From contig VBAN01000180.1 of the NCBI GenBank assembly GCA_005882445.1, positions 1 through 10,132 on the forward strand: a stretch of 10,132 nt of DNA, read 5' to 3'. Source of the stretch: Candidatus Segetimicrobium genomatis (GTDB lineage: Bacteria; Sysuimicrobiota; Sysuimicrobiia; Sysuimicrobiales; Segetimicrobiaceae). Within the stretch, counting starts at the first letter, position 1. Each line of letters begins with the position of its first letter. The translations under genes and the position numbers were made by a program. Of this stretch, positions 5,422-10,132 are shown one piece after another. The notes beneath the pieces were generated by a model. That model was given only the letters and a program-made list of their open reading frames with translations. It was not told where the DNA came from and ran no database searches.

Positions 5422-6774
5422 ATGTTTCCGGTTCGCGCCGCCCACCGGCGGTGGGTCGTCCTGCTGGTGGCTGCCGCGCTGTTCGCCGTCCCGTTCGGCA
5501 CGGTGCAGCACGCCACCGCCTCCGATGGTACTCTGGTCCTCGCGGCGCTGAAGGTGCTCGATGAAGAATATGTCGATCCCGTCCAACCGGTGATGCTCTT
5601 GAACGCGGCGATTGCCACGCTTCGAAAGGCCACCAATCAGAGCAACGCCGTGCTGCCCGATATCCCGGCCGGGACCGCGCGGGCCGACGCTGAGATCGCC
5701 TTCACCAACGAGTTCGAGCGGGCGGCGCAGTTGACCCCGGCCGGTGAGACGCAGCTCGCGTACGAGGCGACCGCCGGGATGCTGGCCTCCCTCCGCGACA
5801 GCCACACGGCGTTTCTCGATCCCAAGCAGTATCTCGAGAGCCGCCAGCAGATCCTCGGCCGTCCCGGGTTCACCGGCATCGGGGTCGTGATCACCGCCCG
5901 CAAGGACGCCGCCGGCGACGCGTGGATCTTCGTCGAGGACGTCTTTCCGGGCTCGCCGGCCGATGCCGCCGGGGTCAAGCGCTTCGACCGGATCGTTCAG
6001 GTCGACGGCAAGTCCCTCAAGAACGTCACCAGTCTGGAAGCCAGCCAGTTCATCCGCGGCCCCGCCGGATCCACCGCGGTGCTCACGGTCCTGCGCGGCG
6101 ACCGGACGGTGACGATCGATGTCGTGCGGGCCCCGATTCGCGAGCATCCGGTCGAGGCCAGGTTCATCCAGCCCGGGGTGGCGTACGTGAAGCTCGTTGG
6201 GTTCCCCCGGGGAGCCGGCGCCCAACTGCGCATAGCGCTGCAGGGGCTCGAGGTGCAGGCATCGATCCGCTCGATCGTCCTCGACCTCCGGGGCAATCCC
6301 GGGGGCCTGATCCACGAGGCGGTGGCGATCGGCAGCCTGTTCCTGCCGCCGCGGACGATCCTGTCCAAGATCACCGAGCGCGGCCAGTCTCCGAGCGTCC
6401 TGCAGACCGCCGGGACCCCGCTGTTTCCACAGGCGCCGCTCGTCGTGCTCATCGACGGCAGCAGCGCATCGGCTTCCGAGATCCTGACCGGAGCCTTCAA
6501 GGATCACCATCGGGCCACGATCGTCGGCGAGAAGAGCGCGGGCGCGCTTGGCGGCTCGGTGACGGTCCCCCTGCCCGACCGGACGGGGATGTCCGTGACG
6601 GTCGAACGGATCGTGACGCCCCAGGGGGCGCTCGTCGAGGGGGTGGGGATCTCGCCGGATGTGAACGTGAGCCTGACCGTTTCCGACATGGTCCGGGGTG
6701 AGGATACCCAGCTCCAGGCTGCGCTTCGAGTGCTCGCGGCGCTGGACAGGCACCCCGCCTCTCGGGCGGCGTAA
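5422..6774 (+). CDS. Exported PDZ-containing S41 peptidase (C-terminal-processing-like)
   Basis: A 450-residue protein with a signal peptide: RRWVV start, hydrophobic core 11-25 and likely cleavage after ATA near residue 33, so it should act outside the cytoplasmic membrane. An N-terminal cap domain (about 40-145) contains LRDSHTAFL (124-132). A PDZ domain follows (about 150-235, with GFTGIGVVI, FPGSPADAAGV, DRIVQVDGK). The S41 core has VLDLRGNPGG (286-295), DGSSASASEILTGAF (345-359) with nucleophile Ser350, and VEGVGISPD (405-413). In CtpA/Prc peptidases the general-base lysine lies 25 residues after the serine, in TFGK. Here that place is Ala375, in GEKSAGALGG, which looks more like the tricorn/IRBP-type S41 pattern. 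Ser127-His128, Ser350 and Glu406 could form a tricorn-like tetrad. Lys371 is nearby but four residues off. Own promoter; probably monocistronic. Substrate unknown, with protein quality control the usual family role. Confidence 0.9.
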   Translation: MFPVRAAHRRWVVLLVAAALFAVPFGTVQHATASDGTLVLAALKVLDEEYVDPVQPVMLLNAAIATLRKATNQSNAVLPDIPAGTARADAEIAFTNEFERAAQLTPAGETQLAYEATAGMLASLRDSHTAFLDPKQYLESRQQILGRPGFTGIGVVITARKDAAGDAWIFVEDVFPGSPADAAGVKRFDRIVQVDGKSLKNVTSLEASQFIRGPAGSTAVLTVLRGDRTVTIDVVRAPIREHPVEARFIQPGVAYVKLVGFPRGAGAQLRIALQGLEVQASIRSIVLDLRGNPGGLIHEAVAIGSLFLPPRTILSKITERGQSPSVLQTAGTPLFPQAPLVVLIDGSSASASEILTGAFKDHHRATIVGEKSAGALGGSVTVPLPDRTGMSVTVERIVTPQGALVEGVGISPDVNVSLTVSDMVRGEDTQLQAALRVLAALDRHPASRAA

Positions 6775-6788
6775 GGACGCGGCCGCAT

Positions 6789-6802
6789 TCGCCGAAAGGC
6801 GA
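6789..6802 (+). terminator. Small GAAA-loop hairpin after the peptidase gene
   Basis: TCGCC-GAAA-GGCGA, a 5-bp stem with a GNRA-type loop, 15 bases after the peptidase stop. No T-run follows, so termination is uncertain; an mRNA-end stabiliser is as likely. Confidence 0.3.
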
Positions 6803-6833
6803 CCCGGTCGGGAGAAGCATCGGCGATGACGTC

Positions 6834-6860
6834 GGGCGGTAGGCGGTCCCGCCACCGCCC
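6834..6860 (+). terminator. Strong G+C hairpin after the peptidase gene
   Basis: GGGCGGT (6834-6840) pairs with ACCGCCC (6854-6860). After one bulged A, GGCG (6842-6845) pairs with CGCC (6850-6853), leaving a 4-base GTCC loop. This gives eleven pairs, nearly all G-C, 60 bases after the peptidase stop. It lacks a T-run, so it would be a non-canonical terminator or an RNA-protecting element. Confidence 0.4.
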
Positions 6861-6967
6861 TCGCGATCCAGGGGTGGCGCGTCACCCTCCGATTTGTCGG
6901 TCCGGAGGCATCACGCCCAGAATCGTCCCCACCGGCCGCGTCGGCAGCCCGCAGAGATCGAGGATTG

Positions 6968-7330
6968 GTGTACCTGAGGCTCCGGCCGATCGGGGGGTAC
7001 GGCCTCTACGACGTCGCGGGGAGATCCTCCGCCACCCTCCCGCCCGCGCCCCCCGCTCCGCGGTCGTTTACCGGGCTTCATCTGATCTTCTCCCGTGAAT
7101 GGCCCCAGGGGTCCTACGAGGTCGGCACGCATCCGGTCGAGTCCAGCCCCGCCACCAAAGGGCAGGGCCCCGTTCGCCTCGTCTGCGATGCCTGCTCGGC
7201 GGTGAACTCGGCGTTCCACCGGTCCCCCGACACGTCGGCCGGGGAAAAGCTGCTCATCGATGCCGCGTCCTTCAGCATGATTTGGATGATGGGGAACGGC
7301 CGGATGACGATCGTGCAGTGGGATCCCTGA
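6968..7330 (+). CDS. Possible small uncharacterised protein
   Basis: A doubtful 120-codon frame starting at GTG 6968, with GAGG only four bases upstream. I recognise no family. The first third is proline- and arginine-rich and may not be real. The later part looks more protein-like: RSFTGLHLIFSREWPQGSYE, then VRLVCDACSAVNSAF with one CxxC pair, GEKLLIDAASFSMIWMMGNG and the end MTIVQWDP. No other frame of this stretch reads better. It lies convergent to the ImmA/IrrE gene 60 bases downstream, and no promoter is visible. It could be a real small gene, a remnant, or noncoding sequence open by chance in high-G+C DNA. Apart from this frame and the two hairpins I see nothing in 6775-7390. Confidence 0.3.
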   Translation: MYLRLRPIGGYGLYDVAGRSSATLPPAPPAPRSFTGLHLIFSREWPQGSYEVGTHPVESSPATKGQGPVRLVCDACSAVNSAFHRSPDTSAGEKLLIDAASFSMIWMMGNGRMTIVQWDP

Positions 7331-7390
7331 GCGCGGCGAGACGGAGAGCGAACGAGCCTTCCCGATAGAGCGGTTGCGCAGACCGAGCGG

Positions 7391-8146
7391 CTAGCCGATG
7401 AGGTCCAGCTCCTCGAGCCGGGTGCGCATCGCGGCGGGACTCACGGCGAACATCCGGGCTAGGGCGGCGACGACCTCGTCGGTTTCGCCTTGGCGCTGGC
7501 GGAGGCCGAGCGCCTGGTGGATCCGCGGCGCCAGTTCCGCAAACCGTCCTCGGATCTTTTCCTCCGGCATCAGCACCTCGGCGGCAAACCGCTTGGCTTC
7601 CCGTTCCTCCACCCGACGCCGCGGCTCAGGAATCGTCAACCGGTGTCCCGGGGCGGTGCTCGCCACCAGCGTGCTGTGCTCCAGGACCGCATGGCCGAGC
7701 TCCTCGGCGATGATCCAGCGGCGCTCGGCGTCGGTGATGCCGGTCCGGTTTTGGTTGATCACGATCACGGTGTAATCGCCATCCCGGGCGATCGTGCCCC
7801 GCTCGTCGGGCGGGAGCGGCCGTTCGCTCACCGGGTACCCGTACTGCACGGCAATGCGCTCGATATCGACGGGGAGAGCGCGGACTCCCTCGAGGATGGC
7901 CCGCGCCCGCGCCTGGGCCCGGCCGAGCGCCGGCTGGGGCTCCCGCGGCGCGCGTCCACTCCCGGGGACCGGTGCGATGAACGCCTGCAGCGTGGCGAGC
8001 TCGCTTCGCGCGGACGGCGACAGCGCGCGGAGATCTTCCTCGAGGGTGACGCTCCCGCAGCCCTGGCACAGCCAGGCGACAGGAGGCTCGCAGGTCGAGT
8101 CGAAGAAGGGCTCGAGCTCGTGACCGCACTGCCCGCAGTCGCGCAT
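7391..8146 (-). CDS. ImmA/IrrE (M78) family protein with N-terminal zinc ribbon and altered HExxH
   Basis: A 251-residue protein. The N-terminus has two CxxC knuckles (Cys4/Cys7 and Cys27/Cys30), a small zinc ribbon. A helical linker (about 40-95) precedes the M78 domain: LPVDIERIAVQYGYPV (91-106), YTVIVINQNR (125-134), the active-site helix RRWIIAEELGHAVLEH (142-157), EEREAKRFAAEVLMPEE (180-196) and the closing VVAALARMFAVSPAAMRTRL (225-244). ImmA/IrrE proteins are metalloproteases that cut or inactivate repressors in SOS, radiation or mobile-element responses. In this one HExxH reads EELGH: Glu148 replaces the first metal histidine, while Glu149, His152 and Glu183 remain. I recall AEE[IL]GH variants elsewhere in the family, so this may be a natural subclass. 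ATG at 8146 has no ribosome site. No adjacent repressor gene is seen. Confidence 0.88.
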   Translation of the reverse strand: MRDCGQCGHELEPFFDSTCEPPVAWLCQGCGSVTLEEDLRALSPSARSELATLQAFIAPVPGSGRAPREPQPALGRAQARARAILEGVRALPVDIERIAVQYGYPVSERPLPPDERGTIARDGDYTVIVINQNRTGITDAERRWIIAEELGHAVLEHSTLVASTAPGHRLTIPEPRRRVEEREAKRFAAEVLMPEEKIRGRFAELAPRIHQALGLRQRQGETDEVVAALARMFAVSPAAMRTRLEELDLIG

Positions 8147-8155
8147 CGGAGTTTT

Positions 8156-8183
8156 ATTGTAGCACAGCCCCCGGGCTAGTCCA
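8156..8183 (-). promoter_or_regulatory. Promoter of the ImmA/IrrE gene, predicting an almost leaderless mRNA
   Basis: On the minus strand TGGACT (8183-8178) and TACAAT (8161-8156) are 16 bases apart. The -35 overlaps the stop codon of the upstream dehydrogenase gene. Transcription would start near 8149-8150, only 3-4 bases before the ATG at 8146. That agrees with the missing Shine-Dalgarno. Confidence 0.55.
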
Positions 8184-9159
8184 GAGCCAGTTCCTCGCCG
8201 ACCTGCCTCTCCCGCGCCCGCTCGTAGGCGAGCTGGGCCGTGGCCACGTCCTCGACCGCCAGTCCGAGCGACTTGAACAGGGTGACCTGCCCGGCGTCGG
8301 TCCGGCCTGGGCGGCGCCCCGCGAACACCTCGCCGATCTCGGCCCGGATGTGATCGCCCGTGATCGCGCCCTCGTTCATCGGTGCGACGATGTCGCCGGC
8401 CTCCACGACGGCGGCCGCGCGGGAGTCAACGAAGAGCCGCGCCCGCACCACCGCCTCGGTGTCCATCTCGCGCCAGGTCGGGCGCGGGGCCCCCACCGCG
8501 TTGATGTGGGCGCCCGGCGAGAGCCACCGTCCCTCCAGGACCGGCGTCTGGCTGCTGGTCACGGTGCAGATGACCTCTGCGCCCCGCACCGCCTCTTCGG
8601 CCGACGCCGCGGCCGCGACCGGCAGGCCGTAGCGCTCGGCGGTCTCCCGGGCAAACGCGTCGGCGTGGGCCCGCGTCCGGGTCCACACCCGGACCTCGCG
8701 GAGGGCGCAGACCTCCCGCAGCGCTTCTATGTGGCTGCGCGCCTGCACGCCGGCGCCCAAGAGCGCGGCGATCGCCGCTCCCCGGCGGGCCAGATGCTTC
8801 GTGGCCGCCGCTGAGACGGCCGCGGTGCGCATCTCGGTGATCAGGCGGCCGTCCAACAGCGCGAGAGGCGCCCCGGTCGCCGGGTCGTGCAGCATGATGG
8901 TGGCCAGATGCGTTGGCAGGCCGCGGGCGGCGTTCCCAGGGTAGAAGGTCACCACCTTGAACCCCAGCGCCCCCTGATCGCGCACATAGGCCGGCATCAG
9001 CGCAAGGATGCCGCCGTGTGTCTCCACCGGGATCACCGGGCGCACCGGCTGCACGACGGCGCCGGTGGAAAACGCGGCCAGGGCGCGCTCCATCAGCGGC
9101 ACGAGGTCGCGCATCACCAGCAGCCGGCGGAGGTGGGACTCTTTCAGCAGCGTGACCAT
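8176..9159 (-). CDS. Ornithine cyclodeaminase/mu-crystallin family NAD(P)-dependent dehydrogenase
   Basis: A 327-residue protein of the OCD/mu-crystallin family, whose members include ornithine cyclodeaminase, archaeal alanine dehydrogenase and ketimine reductases. Visible are GFKVV with the conserved Lys68, LLDGRLITEMRTAAVSAAAT (101-120) with Arg111, the Rossmann LLGAGVQARSHIEAL (133-147), CTVTSSQTPVL (198-208), HINAVGAPRPTWREMD (218-233) and TLFKSLGLAVEDVA (293-306). True ornithine cyclodeaminases carry a GGDCPGKTEL-type segment where this has VGAPRPTWREMD, so alanine dehydrogenase or imine/ketimine reductase activity is more likely than ornithine deamination. ATG at 9159 has a weak AAGGGA site about ten bases upstream. 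It lies 58 bases after the unknown gene and 29 bases before the ImmA/IrrE gene on the same strand. With the racemase and Liv transporter it suggests amino-acid catabolism. Confidence 0.9.
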   Translation of the reverse strand: MVTLLKESHLRRLLVMRDLVPLMERALAAFSTGAVVQPVRPVIPVETHGGILALMPAYVRDQGALGFKVVTFYPGNAARGLPTHLATIMLHDPATGAPLALLDGRLITEMRTAAVSAAATKHLARRGAAIAALLGAGVQARSHIEALREVCALREVRVWTRTRAHADAFARETAERYGLPVAAAASAEEAVRGAEVICTVTSSQTPVLEGRWLSPGAHINAVGAPRPTWREMDTEAVVRARLFVDSRAAAVVEAGDIVAPMNEGAITGDHIRAEIGEVFAGRRPGRTDAGQVTLFKSLGLAVEDVATAQLAYERARERQVGEELALD

Positions 9160-9217
9160 GGGAGGGGCTTCCCTTAGCAGGAGAGGGCGTGGGGCGTCGC
9201 GCAGAGCGCTTCGACGT

Positions 9218-9811
9218 CTACGCCGGCTCGGGCACGAGTTTGGGCGGGATTCCCGGCTGGGCCCGGCTGAGGAGCGCGGGCAGGCTGCTCACCCCGAACC
9301 GTTCGGCCCACTGGCGCGCCGCCGCATTGCCCGGAAACAACCCCGACGCCGCGGGCAGCGCGTCTTCGCGGCGGCGAATGAGCCGCCAGACGTACGGCGG
9401 TGAGAACGGAGGCTGCCAGGCGAGCAGATCCTCCGCCCCAAGACGGGTGGCGCGGGCGACGTCGTCGACGCGGCCTTCTCCCGCCCGGATCGCGCCGACG
9501 GCGCCGGCGGCCAGGGTGCAGCAGCGCAGGTCGGCCGCCATCAGTTTCGCGTGGACGGTGGCGCCGGGTCCGTAGAAGACAGGGATCAGTTCGGCTTCCA
9601 GGCTCTCGATCGGGTCGAGGGTGATCCCGCGCTCGCGCATGACGTCGAACGCGGCCAGGGTGGCCCAGAGAGCGCCCGGCTCGCTGTTGCGGGCGTGGTC
9701 GTCATGGGCCGTGACCCACATCTCGGCGGGAATGCGGGAGAGCGCCTCCGCAAACGCCGCCCGATGGCTCACCCGGAAGCGGATCAGCTGGCACATACCC
9801 AGGGATTCCAT
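9218..9811 (-). CDS. Uncharacterised protein, 197 residues
   Basis: I do not recognise a family. The product looks soluble and globular, with no signal peptide or membrane helix. Segments that stand out are RFRVSHRAAFAEALSRIPAE (11-30), the acidic-histidine cluster TAHDDHAR (34-41), PIESLEAELIPVFYGPGA (67-84), a vicinal cysteine pair in DLRCCTL (94-100), LLAWQPPFSPPYVWRLIRRR (129-148) and the end LSRAQPGIPPKLVPEP. The AHDDH cluster and cysteines could bind metal, but nothing proves it. ATG 9811 is taken as the start, with GAAGGAAG 13 bases upstream, somewhat far; the ATG at 9796 is an alternative. It precedes the dehydrogenase gene by 58 bases and may share its transcript. Confidence 0.65.
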   Translation of the reverse strand: MESLGMCQLIRFRVSHRAAFAEALSRIPAEMWVTAHDDHARNSEPGALWATLAAFDVMRERGITLDPIESLEAELIPVFYGPGATVHAKLMAADLRCCTLAAGAVGAIRAGEGRVDDVARATRLGAEDLLAWQPPFSPPYVWRLIRRREDALPAASGLFPGNAAARQWAERFGVSSLPALLSRAQPGIPPKLVPEPA

Positions 9812-9838
9812 GCCAGAAGACAGGCTTCCTTCGGGTCC

Positions 9839-9934
9839 GGGCCCTGAGGAGCGCGCCGGAACGCGCTGCGCCGGAGCGTCCGGCGTGCGGATGTTGCGCC
9901 GGCCTGCAGGCCCCTCAGGCAGGGCCTCAGGGCC
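9839..9934. repeat. Nested inverted repeats with possible multi-stem fold
   Basis: In a 126-base gap, outer arms GGCCCTGAGG (9840-9849) and CCTCAGGGCC (9925-9934) are perfectly complementary. Between them lie a 5-bp hairpin (9851-9855 with 9862-9866), a 7-bp hairpin CGCCGGA-GCG-TCCGGCG (9869-9885) and the 12-base palindrome GGCCTGCAGGCC (9901-9912). CCTCAGG at 9913-9919 is a second possible partner for the left outer arm. On the minus strand this would sit just ahead of the 197-residue gene. It may be a structured leader, a terminator-like element without a T-run, or a small palindromic repeat. Confidence 0.45.
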
Positions 9935-9937
9935 GCC

Positions 9938-10132
9938 TTACTCAGCGGAGGCTGTCGTGAGTCCCTCGTGATCAGCGGTGGCCCGCTGGCCTGTGGGGGC
10001 GGCCTTCTGCTTGGTGAGCAGCTCAATCAGCAGGGCCTCGGCGTAGAGCGCGATCCCCAACACGATCAGGGCCAACTTCAAGTCCCACAGGTTGAGATAC
10101 CGGTTGTGGCTGATGTACGAGTAGTACGACAC
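9938..10132 (-). CDS. Small single-pass membrane protein, possibly truncated at window edge
   Basis: 64 codons from a GTG at the very edge of the window to TAA at 9938. It is unclear whether the GTG is the true start or an internal valine. The sequence begins SYYSYISHNRYLNLWDLKLA, continues with one transmembrane helix (about 18-39, LALIVLGIALYAEALLIELL) and ends in a hydrophilic tail rich in Thr, Ala and Gln. I do not recognise a family. It could be a small bitopic protein or the last helix of a larger membrane protein. Confidence 0.5.
   Translation of the reverse strand: MSYYSYISHNRYLNLWDLKLALIVLGIALYAEALLIELLTKQKAAPTGQRATADHEGLTTASAE

Noticed and set aside
5251..6885. 544-codon minus-strand frame over the S41 peptidase
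   Set aside because: Shadow frame caused by high third-position G+C; no family features, and it covers a clear promoter and signal-peptide gene.
1..10132. CRISPR array, tRNA, rRNA, insertion sequence or attachment site
   Set aside because: No regularly spaced repeats, transposase or integrase motifs, terminal repeats or tRNA-like cloverleaf with the usual T-loop were found on reading both strands.

Overview
This is a G+C-rich bacterial segment (about two thirds G+C or more by eye) of tightly packed metabolic genes. There is no rRNA, tRNA, phage, IS or CRISPR signature. The gene set is a Liv-type ABC transporter, a MOFRL glycerate kinase, an Asp/Glu racemase, an ornithine cyclodeaminase/mu-crystallin family dehydrogenase, S41 peptidase and ImmA/IrrE proteins. 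GTG starts are frequent, and sigma70-like promoters are visible. This fits an environmental high-G+C lineage of the kind known mainly from metagenomes, such as Rokubacteria or Armatimonadota-like groups. That placement is a guess.

Layout. (1) 2-529, plus: 3' part of a LivF-type ATPase gene with an apparent in-frame internal deletion. It ends inside the convergent glycerate kinase gene. (2) 3037-453, minus: a compact operon of metallo-beta-lactamase-fold hydrolase, cyclophilin-like protein and glycerate 2-kinase. The last two genes are joined by a GTGA overlap. (3) 3636-3148, minus: a membrane-anchored protein of unknown function. (4) 3712-5257, plus: a frameshifted ImmA/IrrE-like gene whose 3' frame is joined by ATGA to an Asp/Glu racemase-family gene. 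(5) 5331-6774, plus: a good sigma70 promoter and an exported PDZ-S41 peptidase. (6) 6775-7390: hairpins and one doubtful small reading frame. (7) 9811-7391, minus: an unknown protein, an OCD/mu-crystallin dehydrogenase and a zinc-ribbon ImmA/IrrE protein whose promoter predicts an almost leaderless mRNA. (8) 9839-9934: a cluster of nested inverted repeats. (9) 10132-9938, minus: a small single-pass membrane protein, possibly cut by the window end.

How it fits together. The transporter, racemase, dehydrogenase, cyclophilin-like protein and glycerate kinase are families often associated with uptake and breakdown of amino acids or organic acids. I infer a catabolic neighbourhood of unknown substrate. 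The most notable points are catalytic-residue departures. Both ImmA/IrrE-like proteins lack the first histidine of HExxH, and one of them is also frameshifted. The S41 peptidase lacks the usual lysine but carries the Ser-His and Glu expected of a tricorn-type catalytic tetrad. No clearly new multi-gene system is evident.
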